A DNA stretch of 10,246 nucleotides, from assembly GCA_937888765.1 (NCBI GenBank), contig CALASU010000295.1, positions 1-10,246 on the forward strand. Direction: 5' to 3'. Below, piece by piece: positions 1 to 7,131 of this stretch. Both the position numbers and the translations under genes were made by a program. Under the pieces are notes generated by a model, which made no database searches, had not been told where the DNA came from, and saw only the letters and a program-made list of their open reading frames with translations. This stretch comes from an uncultured Clostridia bacterium (lineage in GTDB: Bacteria; Bacillota; Clostridia; Lachnospirales; Anaerotignaceae). The stretch's first letter is position 1; every line of letters starts with the position of its first letter.

Positions 1-396
1 GTGGTATCCCGTGCAGCTACAGTAGGCGGCGGTTTTGGCGGAAAAGACGGTCATAAGTACTGCACAGAACGTTATAATGAAGATCTGTATTTCCTGCGTG
101 ACAGAAAAGGTGTAAAATTCCCTATGATGCTGGATTGTGAAAGATGTATCTGTACAATCCTGAACGGCAAACCTCTGTTTACACTGAAATTCTATGATGA
201 AATTCTGGAAAGTGTGACAGGTCTGGTACGTCTGGACTTCACAAAAGAAGGCCCCGGCAGAACAGAACGCGTTGCCAAGGCATACGGCGAAATGACAGCA
301 GATGTAGAAAAAATGAGCCCTGCAACACGCACACTTCTGAGTGATATGGGCGACAACAACAGCACGAAAGGACATTTCTTCCGTGGAGTGGAGTGA
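1..396 (+). CDS. U32-family peptidase, C-terminal part (5' end outside window)
   Basis: The reading frame is open from the first base and ends at TGA 394-396, so this is the last ~131 residues of a longer protein; the GTG at base 1 is unlikely to be the true start. The stretch LYFLRDRKGVKFP, followed by a Cys-rich segment (DCERCIC), a NGKPL motif and a LVRLDFTKE strand, matches the C-terminal part of U32 peptidases as I know them, where a DR-G-FPV segment precedes C-N-I-N-S/G-PL and an LRLDFT strand. The terminal GHFFRGVE also resembles the ends of clostridial U32 proteins. U32 members are collagenase-like proteases or act in RNA or ubiquinone modification; the substrate cannot be told from this fragment. 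The catalytic region is outside the window. The stop lies 6 nt before the next gene, suggesting cotranscription. Confidence 0.72.
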   Translation: MVSRAATVGGGFGGKDGHKYCTERYNEDLYFLRDRKGVKFPMMLDCERCICTILNGKPLFTLKFYDEILESVTGLVRLDFTKEGPGRTERVAKAYGEMTADVEKMSPATRTLLSDMGDNNSTKGHFFRGVE

Positions 397-402
397 TGAG
401 AG

Positions 403-1794
403 ATGTTTGATTTGGTAATTCTGCTGAGCAGATACCTGTTTTTATTCTTTATCGTATTCTTTCTGTGGCAGGGACTTGTATATGTTGCGTACGAACAGGG
501 CGGCTTTCTGGGCAGCCCTTATCGTGCTGTTTCCATTCAGCGAAGAATCATTGTTCTGATGCATCTGACAGCGTTTCTGATTCTTTCGTATAACAGAGAA
601 ACGCATTTGTTTGATTTGCAGGCATTGATTTTCGGAGCGGTTTCTTTCCTATTCCTATTGGGTACGATCAAGCTATTGGATAGGTTTTATTATGAAGGCT
701 GTCCGCTGATCTGGACGGGAATGCTGTTTCTGATGGATGTCAGTCTGATTATGCTGCAGAGGATAGAGCCTGCACTGGCACATCGTCAGCTTGTATGGAT
801 GTGTATTGGTCTGGCGGGGATGTGCTGTCTGCCATTCTTGTTTCGGCTGATTCCTCGTTTTGAGATATTTGAGTGGGCGTATATCATTTTGTGCTATGGA
901 CTGCTGCTCTGTACCAAATTTTTCGGGATTGCAAAGGGCGGTTCTACAAACTGGCTTGCTTTTGGCCCGGAAGCGTTTCGGATTACATTTCAGCCGTCTG
1001 AGGTCGCAAAGTTTCTGTTTGTATTCTATCTCGCCAGTGTATTTCGGAAACGGGTGGAATTAAAAGAGTTTTTGATTACGGCGGGACTGAGTGCAGGTCT
1101 GGTACTGCTTCTGGTTATGCAGAGAGATTTGGGCAGTGCATTGATTTTCTTTATGACCTATATGACCATGCTGTATATTGCCACATCGAATGAATTTCTG
1201 TTTTTGCTAGGGATGGGCTCAGCAAGTGTGGCGGCAATCGGTGCCTATCATCTGTTTTCACATGTGCGGGTGCGTGTGGCGGCATGGCAGAATCCGTGGG
1301 CGGATATTGATACGGGCGGCTATCAAATTGTGAGTTCCTTATTTGCCATTACCACATGGGGCGTGCTGGGAAGCGGTTTGACAAAGGGTTTGCCGCAGAG
1401 TATTCCCGTTGTGGAAAGTGATATGATCTTTGCGGCAATCTGTGAGGAATTCGGTGTGATTTTCGGTGCGGGTATTATCGGTATTTTTATTATGATACTG
1501 TATCGTGGAGTGCGTGTGGCACTGGATTGCAACAGAAGATATTACAGTATCCTTGCGATTGGCGTAACAACGATGCTTTCTTTTCAGGCGTTCATCATTC
1601 TGGGCGGCGTCATCAAATTGATTCCGCTGACAGGGGTCACACTGCCATTTGTCAGCTATGGCGGCAGTTCGGTTCTGGTCAGCCTGATGATGATTGGCTT
1701 GTTGCAGTGGGTTTGTGTTTACTGCGAACAGCAGACACAGGCGGAACCCGTGCAGACGGAATGGATAGCAGAAAGGGGTGATTTGCGTGAATAG
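403..1794 (+). CDS. SEDS-family peptidoglycan glycosyltransferase (FtsW/RodA/SpoVE type)
   Basis: A 463-residue polytopic membrane protein with about ten hydrophobic segments. SEDS proteins polymerise lipid II into glycan strands and work with a class B penicillin-binding protein. Family motifs visible here are GSTNWLAFG and FQPSE (about residues 180-201), QRDLGSAL (240-247), NPWAD...GGYQ (297-308), ESDMIFA with Asp340 where the catalytic Asp of the family usually sits, an EEFG just after it, and PFVSYGGSS (415-423). ATG 403 is preceded by GGAG at 390-393, 9 nt upstream, inside the end of the U32 gene, so translation is probably coupled. The 3' end overlaps the PBP gene. The N-terminal ~90 residues before the first recognisable SEDS helices are longer than in compact RodA proteins. 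I cannot decide between division, elongation and sporulation roles; the tandem PBP with a short N-terminus resembles the FtsW-PbpA pairs of Gram-positive bacteria. Confidence 0.9.
   Translation: MFDLVILLSRYLFLFFIVFFLWQGLVYVAYEQGGFLGSPYRAVSIQRRIIVLMHLTAFLILSYNRETHLFDLQALIFGAVSFLFLLGTIKLLDRFYYEGCPLIWTGMLFLMDVSLIMLQRIEPALAHRQLVWMCIGLAGMCCLPFLFRLIPRFEIFEWAYIILCYGLLLCTKFFGIAKGGSTNWLAFGPEAFRITFQPSEVAKFLFVFYLASVFRKRVELKEFLITAGLSAGLVLLLVMQRDLGSALIFFMTYMTMLYIATSNEFLFLLGMGSASVAAIGAYHLFSHVRVRVAAWQNPWADIDTGGYQIVSSLFAITTWGVLGSGLTKGLPQSIPVVESDMIFAAICEEFGVIFGAGIIGIFIMILYRGVRVALDCNRRYYSILAIGVTTMLSFQAFIILGGVIKLIPLTGVTLPFVSYGGSSVLVSLMMIGLLQWVCVYCEQQTQAEPVQTEWIAERGDLRE
1772..1778 (+). promoter_or_regulatory. 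Ribosome binding site fixing the PBP start at GTG 1787
   Basis: AAAGGGG at 1772-1778 overlaps the first in-frame GTG (1778), so that codon cannot be the start. It sits 8 nt before GTG 1787, which is the best-placed start. ATG 1796 is also in frame but 17 nt away. The site lies inside the SEDS coding region. Confidence 0.6.
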
Positions 1795-3184
1795 TATGAA
1801 GCAAAGTATTCGCCGTGTATTCTGGCTTCTGGCACTCTGCTTTTTTCTGCTGCTGGGCTATCTTGGAAAACTGGTATTTATAGAGCGGGAAGATATTTCG
1901 GGTAATGCCTATAATACCCGTTTGCGGCAGGTAAACGATACCATTCGCCGCGGCGATATCCTGGATAAAGATGGTGAACTTCTGGCAACCAGTATTTTGC
2001 AGGGGGATGGAACATATGCAAGAGAATATCCTCGCTCCCGTATGGCGGCGCATATTACGGGATACAGCAGTGTTGGGAAAACGGGCGTGGAAGCGGCGCA
2101 GAATTTTACATTGATTCGTCTGCACAACGAACTGTTTCAGCGGATCGGCAGTATCCTGCGGGAGGATGAATTGATTGGCAACAGTGTTGCTTTAACCGTA
2201 GATATGGAAGTGCAGAGCAAGGCGGGCAATCTGCTAGGCAGTGCTAAAGGGGCAGTTGTTGTGATGGAGCCGTCCACAGGACGGATTCTTGCATTGCAGG
2301 CGTATCCTGACTTTAATCCGAATACAGTAGAAAATCAGTGGGAAACCATTCGTGACCATGCGGACAGTCCTTTGGTAAACAGAGGGACACAGGGGTTATA
2401 TCCGCCGGGATCTACTTTTAAAGTGGTAACGGCTCTGGCAGGAATGGAGCATCTTTCGAATTGGCAGGAGTTCCGTGTGGAATGCACGGGCGAAATGGAA
2501 TTTGAGGATAAAGTGATTCATTGCTATCGGGATACGGCACATGGTTCTGTAGACTGGAAAGAGGCAATGGCGCAATCCTGCAACTGCTATTTTGCGGCAC
2601 TGGCAAAAGAAATCGGTGCTTCTGATCTCGCCAAAACCATGCGGCAGGTCGGTATGGATACACCGAATGGCTTTGAACTGGCATATACGCCGAATACGAT
2701 TTATCTGGAAAAAGGGGCTTCTGAAAGTGAACTGGTAGAAACGGCAATCGGACAGGGGAGAACAGGAGTAACGCCGTTATATATGGCGATGCTTGCTTCT
2801 GCTGTTGCCAACGAGGGCAGAATGATGCAGCCGTATATTGTGGATCACGTAATCTATCCCAATGGAGAAGAAGCGAAGCACACAGTACCGAAAAAGCTGA
2901 TGGATATCTGTTCTGCGGAAGAAGCGGCAGTATTAAAGGAAAGTATGCTTGCTGTGGTGGACTATGGTACAGGCACAGCGGCGGGAATCAGCGGCGTATC
3001 GGTTGCGGGCAAAACCGGTACAGCGGAAAATGCGACAGGTAATGACCACAGTTGGTTTATTGGCTTTGCCCCTGCGGAAGATCCGAAGGTTGCGGTTGCC
3101 GTGATGCTGGAAAATATCCATAACGGCAGTGCGGCACCGATTGCGGGACAGGTCATGCGGACAGCGCTGCAGCAGATGGAATAA
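1787..3184 (+). CDS. Class B penicillin-binding protein (short PbpA/FtsI-like transpeptidase)
   Basis: A 465-residue D,D-transpeptidase that cross-links peptidoglycan on the outer face of the membrane. A positively charged N-terminus (KQSIRR) and one hydrophobic helix at about residues 10-30 anchor it. A short pedestal follows with the conserved RRGDILDKDGELLA segment (about 54-67). The transpeptidase domain carries all three active-site motifs: STFK (Ser209, Lys212), SCN (Ser264-Asn266) and KTGT (Lys409). It is shorter than usual PBP2/FtsI proteins because the N-terminal non-catalytic module is reduced and no PASTA repeats follow, as in PbpA-type enzymes. I start it at GTG 1787 on ribosome-binding-site spacing; a longer frame from GTG 1778 exists. 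The start overlaps the SEDS gene by 8 nt, indicating coupled translation and a cognate polymerase/transpeptidase pair. Confidence 0.9.
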   Translation: MNSMKQSIRRVFWLLALCFFLLLGYLGKLVFIEREDISGNAYNTRLRQVNDTIRRGDILDKDGELLATSILQGDGTYAREYPRSRMAAHITGYSSVGKTGVEAAQNFTLIRLHNELFQRIGSILREDELIGNSVALTVDMEVQSKAGNLLGSAKGAVVVMEPSTGRILALQAYPDFNPNTVENQWETIRDHADSPLVNRGTQGLYPPGSTFKVVTALAGMEHLSNWQEFRVECTGEMEFEDKVIHCYRDTAHGSVDWKEAMAQSCNCYFAALAKEIGASDLAKTMRQVGMDTPNGFELAYTPNTIYLEKGASESELVETAIGQGRTGVTPLYMAMLASAVANEGRMMQPYIVDHVIYPNGEEAKHTVPKKLMDICSAEEAAVLKESMLAVVDYGTGTAAGISGVSVAGKTGTAENATGNDHSWFIGFAPAEDPKVAVAVMLENIHNGSAAPIAGQVMRTALQQME

Positions 3185-3207
3185 AAAAACAGAAAAGAGG
3201 GACTGCG

Positions 3208-4320
3208 ATGGAATTGCAGATGGATTTATCAAAACCCTATGCCATTGCATTAGAGGGCGGCGGCGCAAAGGGTGCGTATGAAGTAGGTGTCTGGAAAGCT
3301 CTTGTCGAAGCAGGTTTACAGTATCATGCTGTGGCAGGCACTTCCGTCGGTGCGCTCAATGGTGCGATGATGGTCATGGAAGAACTGGAAAAAGCGACTG
3401 CGCTTTGGGAAAATATTCGTTTTTCACAGGTGTTTGCGGCAGATGATGTGCAGATGAAAAAGCTGTACGACAAGGATCTGGAAGGATTGGATATCATCGG
3501 GCTGTTGAAGAAACTGGTGGAAACGGTAAAAGAGGGTGGTCTGGATGTGGAGCCCCTGCGGCAGCTGATTGCGGAACAGGTGGATGAAGAAAAGATCAGA
3601 CAATCCTCAAAGCAGTTCTTTCTGGTAACCTACTCTCTGACAGATAAAAAAGAACTGGATATCGACGCAAAGGCACTGGAAGACGGAAAACTGCAGGATA
3701 TGCTGCTGGCAAGTGCCTATGTGCCCTTGTTTCGGCGGGAAAAAATGGACGGTATAGATTATGTGGACGGCAGTGTTTATAATATTCTGCCGATCAGCTG
3801 TCTGTTGGATCGAGGCTATCGGGACATCATAGCAGTGCGGATTTACGGACTTGGAATTGAAAAGAGAATCAGAATTCCGGAAGATGCCAATATTATCACA
3901 ATTGCACCAAAGGAAAAGCTGGGCGGTATTCTGCAGTTTGATGCCGAACAGAGCAGAAAGCATCTGCAGCTTGGCTATTTTGACGGAAAGCGAATGCTGT
4001 ATGGTCTGGCGGGGGAAAGGTATTATATCGACCGCCAGTGGGATGAGCAGACAGCGTATTTTGCTTTGAAAACGCTGATCGAGCAGTTTTATGAAGAAAA
4101 AATACTGACACTGCGGGAGATGAACGAAACTTTCATTCCCAGACTGGCGAAGAAGTGGAAGGCGAAAGAGGAAAGCTACTATGAGCTGTTCCTGCTTCTT
4201 TTGGAGCAGAATGCGGTTTTGCTTGGGATTGATCCGTTTATCATTCGTACAGAGGAAATGTTTTTGCAGGAGATCCTGCAGGCGTGCAGAGAACGTAAAG
4301 AAAAGATTAAATTTTTCTAA
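3208..4320 (+). CDS. Patatin-like phospholipase family protein
   Basis: A 370-residue protein with the full set of patatin features: the oxyanion-hole GGGAKG at residues 17-22, the nucleophile motif GTSVG with Ser46, and the DGS motif with Asp187, giving the Ser-Asp dyad of the family. Patatin-like enzymes hydrolyse acyl esters of phospholipids or neutral lipids; the substrate here is unknown. There is no signal peptide or clear membrane helix, so it is likely cytoplasmic or peripherally bound. The C-terminal half (about residues 230-370) is charged and helical and does not recall a named domain. ATG 3208 has AAGAGGG at 3195-3201 as ribosome binding site. The gene starts 23 nt after the PBP gene and is the last gene before a strong terminator, so it probably belongs to the same transcript. 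Confidence 0.88.
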   Translation: MELQMDLSKPYAIALEGGGAKGAYEVGVWKALVEAGLQYHAVAGTSVGALNGAMMVMEELEKATALWENIRFSQVFAADDVQMKKLYDKDLEGLDIIGLLKKLVETVKEGGLDVEPLRQLIAEQVDEEKIRQSSKQFFLVTYSLTDKKELDIDAKALEDGKLQDMLLASAYVPLFRREKMDGIDYVDGSVYNILPISCLLDRGYRDIIAVRIYGLGIEKRIRIPEDANIITIAPKEKLGGILQFDAEQSRKHLQLGYFDGKRMLYGLAGERYYIDRQWDEQTAYFALKTLIEQFYEEKILTLREMNETFIPRLAKKWKAKEESYYELFLLLLEQNAVLLGIDPFIIRTEEMFLQEILQACRERKEKIKFF

Positions 4321-4329
4321 CAAATCATA

Positions 4330-4396
4330 AAACAGGAGTTTCTTCTATTATATAGTGCTGTAATGTACAGACAGAAGAACCTCCTGTTTCTTTTTT
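4330..4396 (+). terminator. Strong intrinsic terminator after the patatin gene
   Basis: AAACAGGAGTTTCTTCT (4330-4346) pairs with AGAAGAACCTCCTGTTT (4373-4389) over 17 positions with one T/C mismatch. The 26-nt loop contains a smaller CTGTA/TACAG hairpin. The stem is followed by C and six T (4391-4396). It begins 9 nt after the patatin stop and separates the cell-wall block from the fermentation operon. Confidence 0.9.
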
Positions 4397-4814
4397 GACG
4401 AAAAAAGAGTGCAGTGGCTGAACAAAGGAACAGTCGAAAAAGCTTGAATTTTAAAGGAAAAACGAAGATGGAAAGAAGTGCAGCGAGTGAATTTTGATGC
4501 TGATTTTGCATATATTTTAACAAATTAGGACAGGGATTTGACCTTCTTTTACAAAGAGAAGTTTCATTAAGAAATGATTTTTACAGAAAGAAGAAAGCGG
4601 AAGGTATATACAGAAACGGCGAAATCCTGCCCTGAACGAGAGGAATTGACAAAAAGGAGAATCAAAACAATCTGAAATAAGTTCTTTTTTACAAAAACAG
4701 GCATAGGTATCCACGGGAATGCTGTATTTTGTATACAGATTTGACGGCGCAATTCCATAACAATCTTTTTTCGCCATTTTTTTCAAAATAATAATAAATT
4801 TTTAACAAAATCGG
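4397..4814 (+). other. Non-coding AT-rich stretch, nothing assigned
   Basis: About 420 nt between the terminator and the lcdC promoter. The + strand is purine-rich through much of it and has only very short open frames. The - strand has a 63-89-codon open stretch in 4517-4786, but its start lacks a ribosome binding site and its translation shows no recognisable domain. A TTGACA at 4647-4652 has no acceptable -10 at 17 nt. A small CTTCT/AGAAG hairpin near 4542-4562 has no T-run. I see no tRNA, riboswitch or mobile-element end. Confidence 0.5.
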
Positions 4815-4843
4815 TTGAAATAAAACGATATTGATGTTATAAT
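4815..4843 (+). promoter_or_regulatory. Sigma-A promoter of the lcdC-lcdA-lcdB-pct operon
   Basis: TTGAAA (-35, 4815-4820) and TATAAT (-10, 4838-4843) are separated by exactly 17 nt. A TG one base upstream of the -10 (4835-4836) makes an extended -10. Transcription should begin at the A residues around 4850, giving a leader of about 205 nt before lcdC. The near-consensus match fits strong expression of a main catabolic operon. Confidence 0.85.
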
Positions 4844-4851
4844 CAAGACAA

Positions 4852-4883
4852 GTACAGGAGCATTTTCTGGAAATGTGCTGTAC
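4852..4883 (+). promoter_or_regulatory. Dyad at the transcript 5' end enclosing a CodY-like box
   Basis: GTACAG (4852-4857) is the exact inverted repeat of CTGTAC (4878-4883). The interior forms a second, slightly offset pairing, GCATTT with AAATGT. Within it, 4861-4875 (CATTTTCTGGAAATG) matches the CodY consensus AATTTTCWGAAAATT at 12 of 15 positions. It lies about +11 to +25 from the predicted start site, where a bound repressor would block transcription. In RNA the same segment could be a 5' stabilising hairpin. Both readings are inference; presence of CodY in this organism is not shown by the window. Confidence 0.4.
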
Positions 4884-4898
4884 GGCAGAGTGACGGAG

Positions 4899-4935
4899 GC
4901 TTATATTCAACGGTTAAAAGGGATATAGGTTTTTT
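4899..4935 (+). terminator. Possible leader attenuator: hairpin plus six T upstream of lcdC
   Basis: CTTATATTC (4900-4908) pairs with GGATATAGG (4921-4929) over nine positions, seven Watson-Crick and two G-U, around a 12-nt loop. TTTTTT follows at 4930-4935. It sits about 50-80 nt into the leader and 119 nt before lcdC. The stem is AT-rich and therefore weak, so termination would be partial at most. Confidence 0.3.
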
Positions 4936-5054
4936 CTGATGTCATTCAAAAAGAGCGGATTTCATTTAAGAAATACGGGGACAGAAATCTGTTCGAACAC
5001 TCTTTATGATTGTTTATCGCATGGTTAAATATACGATAGAGGAGGTAAAAGAGG

Positions 5055-5831
5055 ATGTATACAATGGGCATTGACGTCGGCTCCGCTTCTTCCAAGGTAG
5101 TAATCCTGAAAGACGGGAAAGACATCGTTGCTGCAGAAGTTGTACAGGTAGGTACAGGTTCTACAGGTCCCAAGAAAGCGATCGAAGCAGCTTTCGCAAA
5201 CAGCGGTCTGAAACAGGAAGACATTTCCTTTACAGTCGCTACAGGCTATGGCAGATTCTCTCTGGATGCTGACAAACAGTTCTCCGAGATCAGCTGTCAC
5301 GCCAAAGGTATTTTCTTTTTGGTACCCACTGCACGTACTATCATTGATATCGGCGGTCAGGACGCGAAAGCGATCAGACTGGATAGCAAGGGTGGTATCC
5401 AGCAGTTTTTTATGAATGATAAATGTGCGGCAGGTACAGGCCGTTTCATCGAAGTTATGGCCAGAGTTCTGGAAACAACACTGGATGAAATGGCAGGACT
5501 GGACGAACAGGCAACAGAAACAGCACCTATCAGCAGTACTTGTACTGTATTCGCTGAATCTGAAGTTATTTCTCAGCTGTCTAAAGGCACAAGCAGAAAC
5601 AACATTGCCAAAGGTGTTCATATGTCCGTAGCTAGCAGAGCTTGCGGCCTGGCTTACAGAGGCGGTCTGGAAAAAGACGTTGTCTTCACTGGCGGCGTTG
5701 CGAAAAATGCAGGCGTAGTTAGAGCTGTTGCTAGCGTATTGAAAACAGATGTAATTGTGGCACCCAATCCACAAACAACAGGTGCGCTCGGTGCGGCACT
5801 GTTCGCATACGAAGCGGCAACAAAAAAATAA
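5055..5831 (+). CDS. lcdC: Activator of lactoyl-CoA dehydratase (BadF/HgdC-type ATPase, component E1)
   Basis: A 258-residue ASKHA-fold ATPase. Members form homodimers with one [4Fe-4S] cluster between the subunits and couple ATP hydrolysis to transfer of a low-potential electron to the dehydratase. Visible are the first phosphate loop GIDVGSASSK (5-14), a DIGGQDAK loop (98-105), Cys124 in NDKCAAGTGRF and Cys163 in STCTVFAESE as the two cluster ligands per subunit, and GGVAKN (213-218). Length equals the family norm (about 260). ATG 5055 has GAGGAGG at 5039-5045; the second ATG at 5064 is too far from it. It opens the operon and lies 18 nt before lcdA. The naming as lcdC rather than hgdC or hadI rests on its neighbours, above all the single-chain CoA-transferase pct, and on remembered similarity to the C. 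propionicum protein. Confidence 0.88.
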   Translation: MYTMGIDVGSASSKVVILKDGKDIVAAEVVQVGTGSTGPKKAIEAAFANSGLKQEDISFTVATGYGRFSLDADKQFSEISCHAKGIFFLVPTARTIIDIGGQDAKAIRLDSKGGIQQFFMNDKCAAGTGRFIEVMARVLETTLDEMAGLDEQATETAPISSTCTVFAESEVISQLSKGTSRNNIAKGVHMSVASRACGLAYRGGLEKDVVFTGGVAKNAGVVRAVASVLKTDVIVAPNPQTTGALGAALFAYEAATKK

Positions 5832-5849
5832 TAAGAAAGAGGGATTAGA

Positions 5850-7112
5850 ATGAGTTTAACACAAGGCATGACAGCAAAAAAATTGTTAGGCTACTATCAG
5901 AACAAAGCCGATCAGGATGCTAGAGAAGCTAAGGAAAGAGGCGACCTGGTATGTTGGTCCGCATCTGTAGCTCCTCCGGAATTCTGCGTAACAATGGGTA
6001 TCGCTATGATCTACCCCGAAACACACGCAGCTGGTATCGGTGCTAGAAAAGGTGCTATCGACATGCTGGATGTTGCTACAAGAAAAGGTTACAACATCGA
6101 CTGCTGTTCTTATGGTAGAGTAAACATGGGCTACATGGAATGTCTGAAAGAAGCAGCTATCACAGGTAAAAAACCCGAAGTTCTGGTTAACTCTCCTGCA
6201 GCTGACGTTCCTCTGCCCGACCTGGTTATCACATGTAACAATATTTGTAACACACTGCTGAAATGGTACGAAAACCTGGCTGCAGAACTGGATATCCCCT
6301 GCATCGTAATCGACGTACCTTTCAACCACACAATGCCTATCCCCGAATATGCTAAAGCATATATCGCTGATCAGTTCAGAAACTGCATTTCTCAGCTGGA
6401 AGTAATCTGCGGCAGACCTTTCGACTGGAAAAAATTCAAGGAAGTTAAAGACCAGACACAGCGTTCCGTATACCACTGGAACAGAATCGCTGAAATGGCT
6501 AAATACAAACCCTCTCCTCTGAATGGTTTCGACCTGTTCAACTACATGGCTCTGATCGTAGCTTGCCGTTCTCTGGACTATGCTGAAATCACATTCAAAG
6601 CATTCGCTGATGAACTGGAAGCTAACCTGAAAGCTGGTATCTACGCATTCAAAGGCGCAGAAAAAACACGTTTCCAGTGGGAAGGTATCGCTGTATGGCC
6701 TCACCTGGGTCACACATTCAAAACAACAAAGAACCTGGGTGCTATCATGACAGGTACAGCTTACCCCGCTCTGTGGGATCTGCACTATGATGCAAACGAT
6801 GAATCTCTGCACTCCATGGCAGAAGCTTACACAAGAATCTACATCAACACATGTCTGTCCAACAAAGTTGAAGTTCTGCTGAACATCATGAACAAAGGTC
6901 AGATCGACGGTGTTATCTACCACACAAACAGATCTTGTAAGCTGATGAGCTTCCTGAACGTTGAAACAGCTGAAACAATCAAAGCTATCAACGGCAAACC
7001 TTACGTAAACTTCGACGGCGACCAGACAGACCCTAACGCTTTCTCTCCTGCACAGTATGAAACTCGCGTACAGGCTCTGGTTGAAATGATGGAAGCTAAC
7101 TTAGCAGAATAA
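5850..7112 (+). CDS. lcdA: Lactoyl-CoA dehydratase subunit alpha (component E2, HgdA/FldB family)
   Basis: A 420-residue subunit of the oxygen-sensitive 2-hydroxyacyl-CoA dehydratase. With LcdB it removes water from (R)-lactoyl-CoA to give acryloyl-CoA through a ketyl-radical mechanism after one-electron reduction by LcdC. Candidate [4Fe-4S] ligands are Cys85/Cys86 (DCCSYGR), Cys129 (ITCNNICN) and Cys363 (HTNRSCK), in positions typical of the family. The conserved SASVAPPEF segment (37-45) and the VNSPAAD loop (113-119) are also present. It is close to the C. propionicum subunit as I remember it, and the expected size is about 47 kDa. ATG 5850 has AGAGGG at 5838-5843. Codon use is very restricted (Leu almost only CTG, Thr ACA), suggesting high expression. 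The closest alternatives are dehydratases for 2-hydroxyglutaryl-CoA or aromatic or branched 2-hydroxyacyl-CoA; context favours lactoyl-CoA. Confidence 0.87.
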   Translation: MSLTQGMTAKKLLGYYQNKADQDAREAKERGDLVCWSASVAPPEFCVTMGIAMIYPETHAAGIGARKGAIDMLDVATRKGYNIDCCSYGRVNMGYMECLKEAAITGKKPEVLVNSPAADVPLPDLVITCNNICNTLLKWYENLAAELDIPCIVIDVPFNHTMPIPEYAKAYIADQFRNCISQLEVICGRPFDWKKFKEVKDQTQRSVYHWNRIAEMAKYKPSPLNGFDLFNYMALIVACRSLDYAEITFKAFADELEANLKAGIYAFKGAEKTRFQWEGIAVWPHLGHTFKTTKNLGAIMTGTAYPALWDLHYDANDESLHSMAEAYTRIYINTCLSNKVEVLLNIMNKGQIDGVIYHTNRSCKLMSFLNVETAETIKAINGKPYVNFDGDQTDPNAFSPAQYETRVQALVEMMEANLAE

Positions 7113-7131
7113 TTTTGAGGAGGAGAAAACG

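Noticed and set aside
4647..4675. Second promoter suggested by TTGACA
   Set aside because: The hexamer 17 nt downstream is AATCTG, a poor -10.
4517..4786. 89-codon - strand ORF in the intergenic stretch
   Set aside because: No ribosome binding site before its start, no recognisable domain, and an overlapping alternative frame is equally open; AT-rich chance ORF is more likely.
4791..4808. Rex-like operator next to the -35 (perfect right half TTAACAA)
   Set aside because: The left half matches only 4 of 7 and lacks the conserved G, in a very AT-rich segment where such matches arise by chance.
4939..5028. 29-codon + strand ORF in the lcdC leader (starts MSFKKSGF) as a leader peptide
   Set aside because: Only a weak AGG 9 nt upstream, no run of regulatory codons, and no clear link to a terminator downstream.
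5886..6923. 345-codon - strand frame opposite lcdA, and similar ones opposite lcdC (5025-5774) and lcdB (7153-7764)
   Set aside because: Same antisense-register effect of codon bias; the sense frames are clear family members.
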